This document shows positions 20,438-29,958 of a stretch of 64,000 bases of DNA, one piece after another. The notes under the pieces were generated by a model, which saw only the letters and a list, made by a program, of their open reading frames with translations, did no database searches and was not told the origin of the DNA. The position numbers and the translations under genes are program-made. How positions within the stretch are numbered: position 1 is the first letter of the stretch; every line of letters begins with the position of its first letter. Source of the DNA: Armatimonadetes bacterium Uphvl-Ar2 (GTDB lineage: Bacteria; Armatimonadota; Fimbriimonadia; Fimbriimonadales; Fimbriimonadaceae); the NCBI GenBank assembly GCA_002162095.1, contig CP021424.1, positions 1,860,001 to 1,924,000 on the forward strand, read 5' to 3'.

Positions 20438-22945
20438 ATGCGTGGAACTATGTGCTCGCTCGCGGTGCTCGCGATGCTGGCGATTGCGCCCCTTGGGTTT
20501 GCCCAAGACGAAGGGCCGCGACCGGGCGGGGGGCGCCCCGGGGGTGGCGGTGCCGCCCAAAACTCGGATGACAATCTTTTGCCGTGGGATCGAGCCACGG
20601 AGGGCTACACCAAGTCGGCCGGGAGCGTTTCGGTCTGGCGAAAAGATGATTCTCTTTACTTCGAAATCCCGTCGGCCTTGCTGGGACGCGATTTCCTTTG
20701 GCAAATTGAAGCCAAGGAGACCCCTTCCGGTGGCTACAACGGCACGGCGGCGGGCGATTCGGTGGTGCGCTGGGATCGCCGCGAGAACCGCATCTTGCTC
20801 CGCAAGATGTTCTTCAACAACCGGGCAATAAGCGACGGCGCGATCTCCCGAGCGGTGGCCCAAAGCAACGTCAACCCGATTGTGCGGGCCTTCCCGATTC
20901 GATCGGTGAGCCCCGAGGGCAACGTGCTGATTGATGTCAGCAGTATTTTCCTTTCGGATGTGCCTGAGCTTTCGGCGCGGCAACTGTTCGGCGGCGGCAA
21001 CATGGATCGCTCGCGCACGTTTGTGGAGCGCGTCAACGCCTTCCCCGAGAACGTGAATATCGACATCCTGGCTACCTTCACGGGTGGGGCCGCCCCGGCC
21101 AACCCGTTTGGGGGCGGTGGTGGCCTCGGTCGGGGCGCGGGCAGCCAGCCCAGCAACACCGGCGTGGTGAACCACAGCATCGTTCTGTTGCCGGAAACGC
21201 CGATGATGGGTCGCCTGTTCGATAGCCGGGTGGGTTACTTCTCCAACCGCTACACGGCGTACACCAACGACTTCCCGGGCACCAAGGCCGAGGCGTTCAT
21301 CAACCGCTATCGCCTAGAGAAGAAGGACCCGAGCGCGGCCATTAGTGAGCCCGTCAAGCCGATTGTCTACTACATCTCTCCGGAAGTGCCGGAGAAGTGG
21401 CGCCCGTTCGTCAAGGCTGGCGTGGAGGATTGGAACGAAGCTTTCGAGGCCGCCGGTTTCCGCAACGCGATCATGTGCAAGGAAGCCCCCGAGAACGACC
21501 CGACCTGGAGCAGTGAGGACGTCCGCTACAGCATGATCCGCTGGGCGCCGCTCCCGATTGCCAACGCCATGGGCCCGAGCGTGACTGACCCGCGCAGCGG
21601 CGAAATCATCAGCGCCCACATCATCATGTGGCACGACGTGCTCAAGCTGGGCGACCAGTGGTACTTCGCGCAGTCCAGTGCCAACGACCGCCGCGCCCAA
21701 TCGCACCCGTTCCCGGATGAACTCACCGGCGAACTCCTTCGCTTTGTGGTGGCGCACGAAGTCGGCCACACGCTCGGTTTGCCGCATAACGGCAAGGGCA
21801 GTGCGATGGTGCCGACCGAGTGGCTCCGCGACCCCAAGTGGACCAATGAGAATGGCACCGCGACGACCATCATGGACTACGCGCGCTTCAACTACGTGGC
21901 GCAGCCGGGTGACGGCGCTCGCCTGATCCCAAAGATCGGCCCGTACGACAAGTTCTCGATTGAATGGGGCTACAAGCCGATTGCCGGCGCCAGCAACCCC
22001 TACGCCGAAGTGATGACCCTGGACAAGTGGGCGGCGCAGATGGTGGACAACCCGATGCTGCGGTTCTACGATAACTTCAACTCGGCCGACCCCACGGCGC
22101 AAAGTGAAGCCCTGGGTGACGATGCCGTGAAGGCCAGCACCTACGGGGTGATGAACCTGAAGCGCAGCATGGGCTACCTGCTGCCGGGCATGGTGAAGCT
22201 AGGCGAAGACTACAGCGAAATGAACCGCTTCTGGGGTTCGTTGACCTCGCAGATGCGCACCTACATCGGTCACGTGGTGACCGTGGTGGGCGGCGTCGAG
22301 CAGATTGACTACCGCGGCGGACGCGGCGGCGATGTCTATCACCCGGTGAGCCCGCAACGACAAAAGGAAGCCGTGAAGTGGATCGTGGACAACGTGTTGA
22401 CCACCCCGACGTGGATGGTGCCGAAGGACATTACGAACAAGCTGGGCAGCGATGGCGGTACCAGCCAAGTGCTGGCGATGCAGCTGAGCGCCCTCGGTGG
22501 CCTGACGCAGGACGCCCGCCTGACGCGGATGGTCCAGAACCAGGTGCACCAAGGTAGCGCGGCCTACACCGTGCCGATGATGATGCGCGACATTCGCCAA
22601 GGCGTGTTCGGTTCGGTCGAAGGCCGCAACTTCACGCTGGATGTCTATCAGCGCAATCTGCAGCGTGCCTACGTTCAGGCTCTGATGCCGCGCATGGCCC
22701 CGGACGCCACTGTGGCTCGTCCTTACGCCGTGGCCGAAATGGAAGCCCTGCGAGCGCTGCTGAGCTCGGCCGCTGGCCGCGCCGGAGATGAGGAAAGCCG
22801 CATCCACCTGCGCGACCTCGCCCGCATGGCCGAGTGGGCGCTGGCGAACCCTGACAAGGTGGCTCCGCCGGCCGCTGCCGCAACGGCCGCGCCGCAGGGT
22901 CGAGGTGGCATGAGCTGCTGGATCTGCGACCACCACCTCCTGTAA
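20438..22945 (+). CDS. Large zinc-dependent metalloprotease (HExxHxxGxxH), secreted
   Basis: 835 residues from ATG 20438; a GTG 11 codons upstream lacks a signal sequence in front. The signal peptide (CSLAVLAMLAIAPLGFAQ) is followed by a Gly/Pro-rich linker. A long N-terminal region is typical of the DUF5117/DUF4953 metalloprotease family (VSVWRKDDSLYFEIPSALLG, DFLWQIEA, ENRILLRKMFF). The catalytic centre at about residue 440 reads VAHEVGHTLGLPHN, a complete metzincin-type motif, with MDYARFNYVAQPGD some 30 residues later as the likely Met-turn region. The C-terminus ends with CWICDHHLL, an unusual Cys/His cluster. It is exported and probably degrades extracellular protein. Followed by a strong terminator. 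Confidence 0.9.
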   Translation: MRGTMCSLAVLAMLAIAPLGFAQDEGPRPGGGRPGGGGAAQNSDDNLLPWDRATEGYTKSAGSVSVWRKDDSLYFEIPSALLGRDFLWQIEAKETPSGGYNGTAAGDSVVRWDRRENRILLRKMFFNNRAISDGAISRAVAQSNVNPIVRAFPIRSVSPEGNVLIDVSSIFLSDVPELSARQLFGGGNMDRSRTFVERVNAFPENVNIDILATFTGGAAPANPFGGGGGLGRGAGSQPSNTGVVNHSIVLLPETPMMGRLFDSRVGYFSNRYTAYTNDFPGTKAEAFINRYRLEKKDPSAAISEPVKPIVYYISPEVPEKWRPFVKAGVEDWNEAFEAAGFRNAIMCKEAPENDPTWSSEDVRYSMIRWAPLPIANAMGPSVTDPRSGEIISAHIIMWHDVLKLGDQWYFAQSSANDRRAQSHPFPDELTGELLRFVVAHEVGHTLGLPHNGKGSAMVPTEWLRDPKWTNENGTATTIMDYARFNYVAQPGDGARLIPKIGPYDKFSIEWGYKPIAGASNPYAEVMTLDKWAAQMVDNPMLRFYDNFNSADPTAQSEALGDDAVKASTYGVMNLKRSMGYLLPGMVKLGEDYSEMNRFWGSLTSQMRTYIGHVVTVVGGVEQIDYRGGRGGDVYHPVSPQRQKEAVKWIVDNVLTTPTWMVPKDITNKLGSDGGTSQVLAMQLSALGGLTQDARLTRMVQNQVHQGSAAYTVPMMMRDIRQGVFGSVEGRNFTLDVYQRNLQRAYVQALMPRMAPDATVARPYAVAEMEALRALLSSAAGRAGDEESRIHLRDLARMAEWALANPDKVAPPAAAATAAPQGRGGMSCWICDHHLL

Positions 22946-22967
22946 GGGCAACCTGACAACCGACCGA

Positions 22968-23003
22968 CCCCGGAGACACGCCTGTCTCTGGGGTTCTTCT
23001 TTG
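22968..23003 (+). terminator. Rho-independent terminator after the metalloprotease gene
   Basis: CCCCGGAGACA pairs with TGTCTCTGGGG (one G-T pair) across CGCC and is followed by TTCTTCTTT. It starts 22 nt after the stop codon. Confidence 0.9.
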
Positions 23004-23047
23004 GTCCAGGCCCTGCGGCGATGGGTGCCGCTTGGTAAGGTGAAGTC

Positions 23048-25207
23048 ATGAACCCGAGGCTCGCCTCTTCGCCGTCCCTGTACCTGCGCCAGCACGCGGG
23101 GGACCCGGTGGATTGGTACCCCTGGGGAGAGGAAGCGCTAGCACGGGCAAAGGCTGAGGATAAGCCGATCTTCCTCAGCGTGGGTTACAGCAGTTGCCAC
23201 TGGTGCCACGTAATGGCGCACGAGTCGTTCCAAGACCCCGAAGTGGCGCGCGTGCTGAACCACTCCTTTGTGAGCATCAAGTTGGACCGGGAGGAGCGCC
23301 CCGACCTGGATGACCTCTACATGACAGCCCTGCAACTGGCCATGGGGCACGGGGGCTGGCCGATGACGATCTTCCTCACGCCCGACCTGAAACCGTGGTT
23401 TGTGGGGACCTACTTCCCGCGCAATGCCCGGGGCGAGGTGCCGGGGTTTGTCACGGTGGCTTCCAGCTTGGCGCAGGCTTGGCAAGACCAGCGCGCGGAC
23501 ATCCAGGAACGCGCGGACGAGTTTGCAGCGGCGATTGACCAAGTGCGGGAGCGCACCCTGCCTGCCGAGCGGGCACGGCTGGACATTGCCCTGGTGGACG
23601 GGGCCATTCGGACGCTGCACGGCGATTTTGATCACGAGCGGGGCGGCTACGGCGACAAGCCGAAGTTCCCGCCCTTTTCGGCATTGGAGTACTTGCTTAA
23701 GTACGCCTCAGCCCGCAACATGCTGGCCGGTGATGCCGCCACTACGGATAGCCTGGTGCAAGAGGCGGCCTACCAGGCGCTTTTCACCCTAGAGTGCATG
23801 GCGAATGGGGGCATCCACGACCGGGTGGGGGGTGGCTTCCACCGCTACAGCACGGACGGCGAATGGCGCCTGCCGCACTTTGAGAAGATGCTGAGCGACA
23901 ACGCCCAGATGCTGGCGGTCTATGCCACCGCCGGGCGGATCGTGGAGGATGATTCGATCCAGAGCGTCTTTAAGCAAGTCGAGGAGGGGATTCTACGATG
24001 GTTGCGAGAAGAAATGTGGTTACCAGATGGTTCGTATGCCAATGCACTGGATGCGGATGTGGACGGGGAAGAGGGAACCACCTACACCTGGTCTTGGAGG
24101 GAATTGGAAGCCGTGCTGGGGGACCAGATGGGGGCCTTCGCGGAAGCCCATGGTGTGCGCCCCGAAGGCAATTTCCACGATGAGGCCACGGGGCAACTCA
24201 TGGGGCAAAACCTCTTGCTCGGTCCCCTCGATCCGGACTGGGCCGGGGCTTACGCCAAGCTGCGCGAGGTGCGACGAGGGCGTCCGCAACCGCAGCGGGA
24301 TGAGAAGGCGATTGCGGCCGTGCAAGGGCTGCTCATCGGTGCGCTGGCCTTTGCCGATGCGCTGGACGAAGCCCAGGCGCTGGCCGCCAAGTGGGCTGCA
24401 TTTGAACCGGAGTCACTGCCGCACATGCTTGTGGATGGCGAGCCTCACGGGGAAGCCTTCCTCGACGATTTTGCGTTCCTCATTCAGGGATTCTTAAGGT
24501 TAGCTGATAGTTCAGATAACGAACAATGGCGAGAGGCGGCCCACCGATTTGCCGAGGTAATGATGGCCCGATTCCGCGATGACGAGGTGGGCGATTTCTT
24601 CTACCAGCCGTCGCACATGGGGATCGGATTTGCCCGGGCGAAACCCATTCTCGACCAAGCCGTGCCGAGCGCCAATGGCTCAGCGATTCTGGTGCTGCAG
24701 CGTTTGGGATTCGCTGAAGACGCCGCTCGCGCCCTCCGCGCGAACCTCGGCTGGATTGAGCGGATGCCCCAATCTTGCGAGAGTCTGCTCTCGGCGGCCC
24801 TGGCCCATATCATCGCGAATGGCCCCGACGAAGCCTCGGCCACTCCCGTCACCCCCACCAAACTCAACGTGCGTCTCGAAACCCAAGAAGTCACTCCCAG
24901 CGACGATGGTTGGGTGCACACGGCCCTTCTGATCGAGATCCCTGAGGGCTACCGCATCAACTCCACCGACCCTCCGGCCAAGTGGCTGATCCCCACCACG
25001 CTCCATATTGACCACTTGCTGGGCGAGGCGGGATTCCCAAGCGCTACCGACGATCATTACGAAGGCCAGCTTCGGGTGCCCATCCGCCTGCAGCCGCGCG
25101 GCAAGACCACGGCGTTCACCCTGCGCCTGCGTTACCAGCTCTGCACCGATCGCGAGTGCCTCGCCCCGGCCGAAGCCGAAGTCGAAGGTGTCGTCATCCA
25201 GAACTAG
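23048..25207 (+). CDS. Thioredoxin-domain DUF255 protein fused to a DsbD-like N-terminal domain
   Basis: 719 residues. The first ~170 residues are the DUF255/YyaL thioredoxin-like domain: [38 protein letters not shown] with a CHWC redox pair, and [17 protein letters not shown] six-hairpin-type helical region follows ([46 protein letters not shown]). The last ~110 residues ([40 protein letters not shown]) look like the beta-sandwich of the DsbD/DsbC-like periplasmic domain, including its Cys pair. This extra domain is unusual for the family. There is no signal peptide. The 3' end overlaps the convergent alr gene by 4 bp. Confidence 0.85.
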   Translation: MNPRLASSPSLYLRQHAGDPVDWYPWGEEALARAKAEDKPIFLSVGYSSCHWCHVMAHESFQDPEVARVLNHSFVSIKLDREERPDLDDLYMTALQLAMGHGGWPMTIFLTPDLKPWFVGTYFPRNARGEVPGFVTVASSLAQAWQDQRADIQERADEFAAAIDQVRERTLPAERARLDIALVDGAIRTLHGDFDHERGGYGDKPKFPPFSALEYLLKYASARNMLAGDAATTDSLVQEAAYQALFTLECMANGGIHDRVGGGFHRYSTDGEWRLPHFEKMLSDNAQMLAVYATAGRIVEDDSIQSVFKQVEEGILRWLREEMWLPDGSYANALDADVDGEEGTTYTWSWRELEAVLGDQMGAFAEAHGVRPEGNFHDEATGQLMGQNLLLGPLDPDWAGAYAKLREVRRGRPQPQRDEKAIAAVQGLLIGALAFADALDEAQALAAKWAAFEPESLPHMLVDGEPHGEAFLDDFAFLIQGFLRLADSSDNEQWREAAHRFAEVMMARFRDDEVGDFFYQPSHMGIGFARAKPILDQAVPSANGSAILVLQRLGFAEDAARALRANLGWIERMPQSCESLLSAALAHIIANGPDEASATPVTPTKLNVRLETQEVTPSDDGWVHTALLIEIPEGYRINSTDPPAKWLIPTTLHIDHLLGEAGFPSATDDHYEGQLRVPIRLQPRGKTTAFTLRLRYQLCTDRECLAPAEAEVEGVVIQN

Positions 25208-26310
25208 CCGAGGTGCAGGTAGCGGCGCGGCACCCGCGTCATCAGGCGGCACACCACTTCGTGGGTGTTGGTTTGGCTTAGCTCGGCCAGGCGGCTAGCC
25301 GGAACCCCGGGGCCAAGTAGGGTCACCACATCCCCCACGGCCACCTCGGGGATGTCGGTGACGTCCACCATCAGTTGGTCCATACACACCATCCCGATCA
25401 CGGGCGCCAAATGCTCGCCAATCCGGACCATCCCCTTGTTGCTCAATGAGCGCGCATAGCCATCGCCATAGCCCGCGCCAATGGTGGCCACGCGCGTAGG
25501 GCGAATTGCGGTCCAGGCCCGCAGGTAGCCGACGTACTCGCCGGGGGCCACATCGCGCAGGGCGATGATGCGGGCCTTCCAATGGAGCAGGGGCCGGGCT
25601 TGCCCGCCTAACCAATGCGCCGGGTCGAGGCCGTAGGCCACCAAGCCAATCCGAACCAGGTCAAATCGAATGTCAGGGAAGCGCAAAGCGCCCCCGCTGG
25701 CCGCTGCGTGCACCTTTCCCGTGGGCAAACCCGCCGCCCGCACCGCCGCGATGGCCTGCGCAAACCGCGCGGACTGTTCATGAACGGCCACATCATTACT
25801 GGCGTCCGCCAAGTGGTGGGCAATCCCCACCATCTGGATAAACTCACACCCCAAAGCGGCTTGAACTAAGTTCACCAGGGCACCCGGATCGCATCCAAAT
25901 CGGTGCATCCCTGAATCCACCTTCAGGTGGACACCCACCTTCCGCCCCAGTTGGCGGCCGGCTTCATCAAAGGCGCGCAACGTCTCCGCATCCTCAATAA
26001 ACACTTCAATTCCGTAAAACGCCGCCTGTTCCGCCTCAATCGTCAGGCACGGCGACATCGCCATCACCGTCCCGTCAATCCCGGCATCGCGCAGAGCAAT
26101 GGCTTCCTGGATGGTGGCCACGGCCACCCGGTCCGCTCCGTGGCGCAAGGCATGCCGCGCAATGGGCACCAATCCATGCCCGTATCCGTCCGCCTTCGCC
26201 ACAATCGCAATCTCCGGATGCGGACCCAAAGCCCCCCGTATTGCCGCGAGGTTATGGGTGAGGGCATCCAGGTTGATTTCAGCCCATGTGCGCGGATACG
26301 GTTGCACCAT
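25204..26310 (-). CDS. alr: Alanine racemase
   Basis: 368 residues, PLP-dependent, full length. Supplies D-alanine for peptidoglycan. The N-terminal barrel has Lys39 in [12 protein letters not shown] (Schiff base) and [13 protein letters not shown]; the C-terminal beta domain carries [10 protein letters not shown] with the catalytic Tyr and [14 protein letters not shown]. Convergent with the DUF255 gene, sharing 4 bp. Seventy-two bases separate its ATG from the divergent TetR gene. Confidence 0.96.
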   Translation of the reverse strand: MVQPYPRTWAEINLDALTHNLAAIRGALGPHPEIAIVAKADGYGHGLVPIARHALRHGADRVAVATIQEAIALRDAGIDGTVMAMSPCLTIEAEQAAFYGIEVFIEDAETLRAFDEAGRQLGRKVGVHLKVDSGMHRFGCDPGALVNLVQAALGCEFIQMVGIAHHLADASNDVAVHEQSARFAQAIAAVRAAGLPTGKVHAAASGGALRFPDIRFDLVRIGLVAYGLDPAHWLGGQARPLLHWKARIIALRDVAPGEYVGYLRAWTAIRPTRVATIGAGYGDGYARSLSNKGMVRIGEHLAPVIGMVCMDQLMVDVTDIPEVAVGDVVTLLGPGVPASRLAELSQTNTHEVVCRLMTRVPRRYLHLG

Positions 26311-26345
26311 GTAAGGATGACACGTTGCCTGTGGAGATTACGGAC

Positions 26346-26375
26346 TTGACAGGACTCCACCGAAAGGTGGACACT
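26346..26375 (+). promoter_or_regulatory. Putative TetR-gene promoter with inverted repeat
   Basis: TTGACA (26346-26351), 18 bp, then GACACT (26370-26375) 7 nt before ATG 26383. Between the boxes is the perfect inverted repeat TCCACC-GAAA-GGTGGA (26355-26370), a possible operator for autoregulation by the TetR protein. Confidence 0.45.
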
Positions 26376-26382
26376 GGGAGGC

Positions 26383-26946
26383 ATGACTGGTCGCCGCGAG
26401 ATGATTGCCGCCAAAGCCTACGAAATGATGGGTGATTTTGGGCTTGAATCTGTCCATGCCCGCACGGTGGCGTCCGAACTTGAGATCAACCACGCTACGG
26501 TGCACTATTACTTTCCCAAGCGGGTGGACCTCCTGCTAGGCGTGGCGGAACAAGCTCTCTACCGCCTCAACTTGGACCGCACCGCCTTCTACGAAGATGC
26601 CGCCACGGCCCACGACCGGCTGATGGCCGACGTGGAACTGGCCGAGGCCTACGGCAGCAAGGGCAGCCGGTTCTTCCGCGTGGTGCAGGGCCTCTTTGTG
26701 GCCAGCCTGGGCGAACCCAAGCTCCGCCCCGCCGCCCAAAAGATCTACAAAGCCTATCGAGACGGCTTGGCCGCTCAGCTAGAGGGCGCCAAGGTCAAAA
26801 AGCGCTCGCCGTACAGCGACGCTGACCTCCTCGCCGCGACCCTCATCGGGGCCGGGCTGGTGTCACAGCTTCACGATGGCAAGGGCGGTAGCAAGCTGAT
26901 TCAGCAAGTGACCGAGAGCATCGAAGGCACCGGCACGATCTCGTAA
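26383..26946 (+). CDS. TetR/AcrR-family transcriptional regulator
   Basis: 187 residues. The N-terminal helix-turn-helix is clear: AAKAYEMMGDFGLESVHART, VASELEINHATVHYYFPKRV, where the YYFPKR element is the TetR signature end of the recognition helix. The remaining ~130 residues are the helical ligand-binding and dimerisation domain; the inducer is unknown. It lies between the divergent alr and the convergent dppD-like ATPase (6 bp apart at the 3' ends), so its target is not obvious from context. The inverted repeat in its own promoter suggests self-repression. Confidence 0.9.
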   Translation: MTGRREMIAAKAYEMMGDFGLESVHARTVASELEINHATVHYYFPKRVDLLLGVAEQALYRLNLDRTAFYEDAATAHDRLMADVELAEAYGSKGSRFFRVVQGLFVASLGEPKLRPAAQKIYKAYRDGLAAQLEGAKVKKRSPYSDADLLAATLIGAGLVSQLHDGKGGSKLIQQVTESIEGTGTIS

Positions 26947-26952
26947 GGAACT

Positions 26953-27918
26953 CTAAACCGAGGGCGTAACTGGCTGGGCCGCCTTCCAGCAGGCCACCCG
27001 TTGGCCGCCGTGGCATTCCACCATCGGTGGCTCCTGCTGGCATGCCTCAAAGGCGTGGGGGCACCGGGGCGCAAACGAACAACCCGCCGGCAACTGGCCA
27101 AAGAAGGGCGGTGACCCCGGAATCGTGGTCAGGCGTGTCAGGCCCGGCTGAGGTACGGCCGCCAGCAAAGCCTGAGTGTAGGGGTGCTGCGGATGATGCA
27201 ACACCGCCGAGGGGTTGCCATTTTCAATCACTTGACCGGCATAGAACACCGCCACTTCATCGGCCACCGCCGCCACCACACCGATATCGTGAGTAATCAG
27301 CATCACCGCCGTGCCGTGCTCGGCCTGCAGTTCGCGAAGCAAGCGCAGGGTCTGGGCCTGCAGGGTCACGTCCAGGGCGGTGGTCGGCTCGTCCGCAACG
27401 ATCACCTGCGGCTGGGTGGCAAAGGCGGCCGCAATCACCACGCGCTGGCGCTGGCCGCCACTCATTTGGTGCGGAAACTTCCGCGCGCTCTGTTCGGGGC
27501 TCGGCACGCCCACCTTGCGAAGCCATTCCACGGCCTCGCTCCAGGCCGAAGCCTTGCCCAGCCCCCGGTGCAGCCGCATCACCTCGGCGATCTGGTCGCC
27601 CACCCGCATCATGGGGTTGAGGCTTGTGAACGGGTCTTGCATGATCATGCTCACCGTCGCCCCGCGCAGGCCGCGCCATTGCGCTTCCGAAAATCGAGTC
27701 ACATCATTCGCGCCGATGCGCAAAGAGCCGCCGTCAATGCTGGCCCCTGCGGGCAGCATGCCCATCAGGGTCAGACCCGTCATGGTCTTGCCGCAGCCGC
27801 TTTCGCCCACCACGCCCAGCGTCTTTCCGGCATGTAAGGACAGGTTCACGCCCCGCAGAATCTGGGTTCCCCGCACCGAGACGTTCAGGTCCCGTACTTC
27901 TACGATAGGCTCTTGCAT
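26953..27918 (-). CDS. Peptide ABC transporter ATP-binding protein (DppD/OppD-like)
   Basis: 321 residues. Walker A GVVGESGCGKTMTGL, a Q-loop at IMQDPFTSLNPMMR, the signature MSGGQRQRVVIA, Walker B VIVADEPTTALDVTLQ and the H-loop MLITHDIGVVA are all present. The C-terminal oligopeptide/dipeptide extension includes YTQALLAAVPQPG and CSFAPRCPHAFEAC. It energises peptide or nickel uptake. Normally a second ATPase (DppF) and permeases follow, but here the gene is alone; the dppBC-like permeases at 9.4-11.2 kb could be its partners. TATCAT lies 8 nt before the ATG on the minus strand. Confidence 0.92.
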   Translation of the reverse strand: MQEPIVEVRDLNVSVRGTQILRGVNLSLHAGKTLGVVGESGCGKTMTGLTLMGMLPAGASIDGGSLRIGANDVTRFSEAQWRGLRGATVSMIMQDPFTSLNPMMRVGDQIAEVMRLHRGLGKASAWSEAVEWLRKVGVPSPEQSARKFPHQMSGGQRQRVVIAAAFATQPQVIVADEPTTALDVTLQAQTLRLLRELQAEHGTAVMLITHDIGVVAAVADEVAVFYAGQVIENGNPSAVLHHPQHPYTQALLAAVPQPGLTRLTTIPGSPPFFGQLPAGCSFAPRCPHAFEACQQEPPMVECHGGQRVACWKAAQPVTPSV

Positions 27919-27926
27919 TCATTTCC

Positions 27927-27956
27927 ATGATAGCCGACGTGGCAAGCAGGTATCCT
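27927..27956. promoter_or_regulatory. Divergent -10 boxes for the dppD-like and response-regulator genes
   Basis: Minus strand TATCAT (27927-27932) is 8 nt before ATG 27918; plus strand TATCCT (27951-27956) is 7 nt before ATG 27964. The start codons are only 45 bp apart, so each promoter's -35 area overlaps the other gene's -10 area or coding start. Confidence 0.55.
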
Positions 27957-27963
27957 AAAACCT

Positions 27964-28626
27964 ATGTCGGCAACCATCCGCGTCGCCATTTCCGACGACG
28001 AGATGCCCTATCGGAATGCGATCCAGCGCACTCTCGGCCTGATGCCCGAGTGCCAGATCACCGGTGTTTACAAAGACGGTCAGGAGGCCCTCGACGGTTG
28101 TCTCGCGGATCCGCCCGATGTTCTGCTCACGGACATCAACATGCCGCGCATGAACGGCATCGAATTGGTCCAGCGCCTGCTCAAGAAGGAGAAGGACGTC
28201 CGCGTAGTGGTGCTCACCATCAACGAGGAAGACGATGTGGTGTTCGAAGCCTTCCGCGCCGGAGCCCTGGGCTATTTGCTCAAGACCTCCACCCCGCAAG
28301 AAGTCATTGACGCCATCCGCCTGGCCCACCGAGGCGAAGCCAAGATCACCCCGCGCATCGCCACCAAGGTGGTGGAAGACTTCCGCCGCGTGAAGGAAGA
28401 TGACGAGACGGACGACAGCGAACTGTACGTGCTCTCCGACCGCGAGACCGAAATCCTCGAGCTCATTGCCAAGGGCATGCGCAACAAGGAGATCGCTCTC
28501 CATCTCTCCATCGCCGAGAAGACCGTGAAGAATCACGTGTCGAACATCCTGAAAGCCCTGCAAGTGAACAGCCGCACCGAAGCCGCCATGAAGGCCGTGC
28601 GCGCCAAGCTTGTGCAAGGCAACTGA
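27964..28626 (+). CDS. NarL/LuxR-type response regulator (orphan)
   Basis: 220 residues. The receiver domain (1-125) has the acidic pair in AISDDEMPYRN, the phospho-acceptor Asp in DVLLTDINMPRMNG, the Thr switch in VVVLTIN and Lys in YLLKTSTPQEV. The C-terminal GerE/LuxR helix-turn-helix reads LSDRETEILELIAKGMRNKE, IALHLSIAEKTVKNHVSNIL. No histidine kinase is encoded nearby, so its signal is unknown. It is probably transcribed as a leaderless mRNA. The downstream secreted protein gene (28700) is 73 nt away and could share its transcript. Confidence 0.93.
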   Translation: MSATIRVAISDDEMPYRNAIQRTLGLMPECQITGVYKDGQEALDGCLADPPDVLLTDINMPRMNGIELVQRLLKKEKDVRVVVLTINEEDDVVFEAFRAGALGYLLKTSTPQEVIDAIRLAHRGEAKITPRIATKVVEDFRRVKEDDETDDSELYVLSDRETEILELIAKGMRNKEIALHLSIAEKTVKNHVSNILKALQVNSRTEAAMKAVRAKLVQGN

Positions 28627-28699
28627 ACAAACGCCAAAGGGTCATCGTCTGCGCCTGATGTGCCACCTCCAGCCGGAGATGGCCACGAGAGGACAGACG

Positions 28700-29188
28700 A
28701 TGATTCGTTTCCAAACTTTGCTTGTCGCCAGCAGCCTGCTGGCCGTTAGCGTCGCTCAATCGCCCGTCGTGGGCTTTTCCGAAGGCCGGGGAGTGGCCCT
28801 TAATGCCAACGGCGGCCAGGTGGCTTTCCAATACAACGGAGTCAAACTTCAGGACGGTACCGTACGCGGTGGCGGCACGTTCACTTTCACGAATGCTCAG
28901 AACAAGGAGCGCGTTTCCATTCACGTGCGAGAGTGGCGCGAATTTGCCGCGCAAGTTCCCGTGGCCGAAATGGGTGGTCCGGTCCGCATGGTCATCGAGG
29001 GTCCGCAAGGTCTCCACGTGGTCGAAGGCAAGTTAGCCATGCGCGTCGCCGATCTACGCACTCGAACGAGCGATCCGCAGGATCTGCGCGACCAAATTCG
29101 CCTCGTGGTTACTAATCCGCAGAACACGGTCGCATTCCGCTATGAAGGTGCGGTGCGCGAGGGCGACCTCGTCGTCCGCAGCAACTAG
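28700..29188 (+). CDS. Hypothetical secreted protein
   Basis: 162 residues from ATG 28700, chosen because it opens directly on a signal peptide (FQTLLVASSLLAVSVAQ) and follows GAGAGGAC. The mature part is predicted beta-rich (EGRGVALNANGGQVAFQYNG, TVRGGGTFTFTNAQN) without cysteines or known motifs. It may be co-transcribed with the response regulator ahead of it. The 3' end overlaps the convergent pseudouridine synthase gene by 4 bp. Function not recognised. Confidence 0.65.
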   Translation: MIRFQTLLVASSLLAVSVAQSPVVGFSEGRGVALNANGGQVAFQYNGVKLQDGTVRGGGTFTFTNAQNKERVSIHVREWREFAAQVPVAEMGGPVRMVIEGPQGLHVVEGKLAMRVADLRTRTSDPQDLRDQIRLVVTNPQNTVAFRYEGAVREGDLVVRSN

Positions 29189-29958
29189 CTGGACTTCTTG
29201 GGAGCGCGTCCGGTTTCACGCACCGGGACGCGATCACTCGGCTGGAGGCCCACCAAAGCCTTCAGCCGATCCACATCCTTCATGGGCAGTCGGCGGCACT
29301 CGCCCGGTTGCATGCCCTTAATCGTGAGGTGCGCGATCCGCACGCGCGAGAGATCCTTCACCGGGTGCCCGATGGCCTCCATCATCAAGCGCACTTGCCG
29401 CTTCCGGCCCTCGTGAATCACGATTCGCAACGTGGCCTGGTGGCCCTCCGGGCTGGCGTACACCATGTTCACCTGCGCCGGGTGGGTGCGCTTGCCTTCA
29501 ATGGTGATGCCGCGCTCTAAACGGGCCAAATCTCGGTCATCCGGAACGCCAAAGCAGTTGACTTGGTACTCCTTATCCACGTGGTAGCGCGGGTGCGCCA
29601 TGCGCAACGCAAACTCGCCGTCATTGGTGAGCAAGATCAGCCCGCTGGTGTCCTTATCCAGGCGACCAATGGGAACCAGCCCTTGCACGCTGGGCGGGAA
29701 AAACTGCACCACGGTCGGGCGCCGTCGCTCGTCGCTGAGGGTGGTGAGGTAGCCCTTAGGCTTGTTCAGGATGAAGTAGGCCGATTCTGGCTGCTCGATC
29801 AGGTCGCCATCCGCTCGGACTACGTCCGTGCTGGCCACCCGATAAGCCGGGTTGTCCTGCACTTGCCCGTTCACGGTCACACGGCCTTCGCGGATCAGTT
29901 CCGCCGCCTTGCGCCGGCTGGTGAGCCCCGCGCGCGCCAAAAAGTGGTTCAGCGTCAC
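29185..29958 (-). CDS. rRNA/tRNA pseudouridine synthase, RsuA/RluB family
   Basis: 257 residues from GTG 29958; the longer upstream frame only covers Pro/Ala-rich text inside dacF. An S4-type RNA-binding domain comes first (LNHFLARAGLTSRRKAAELI, GRVTVNGQVQ). The catalytic domain has YFILNKPKGYLTT and the active-site Asp in GLVPIGRLDKDTSGLILLTND, then HEGRKRQVRLMMEAIGHPV. It isomerises a uridine in ribosomal RNA; RluB is the best guess. The GTG start overlaps the dacF stop (GTGA), and scpA-scpB-dacF-this gene form one unit, matching the common scpB-rluB neighbourhood. Confidence 0.92.
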   Translation of the reverse strand: MTLNHFLARAGLTSRRKAAELIREGRVTVNGQVQDNPAYRVASTDVVRADGDLIEQPESAYFILNKPKGYLTTLSDERRRPTVVQFFPPSVQGLVPIGRLDKDTSGLILLTNDGEFALRMAHPRYHVDKEYQVNCFGVPDDRDLARLERGITIEGKRTHPAQVNMVYASPEGHQATLRIVIHEGRKRQVRLMMEAIGHPVKDLSRVRIAHLTIKGMQPGECRRLPMKDVDRLKALVGLQPSDRVPVRETGRAPKKSS

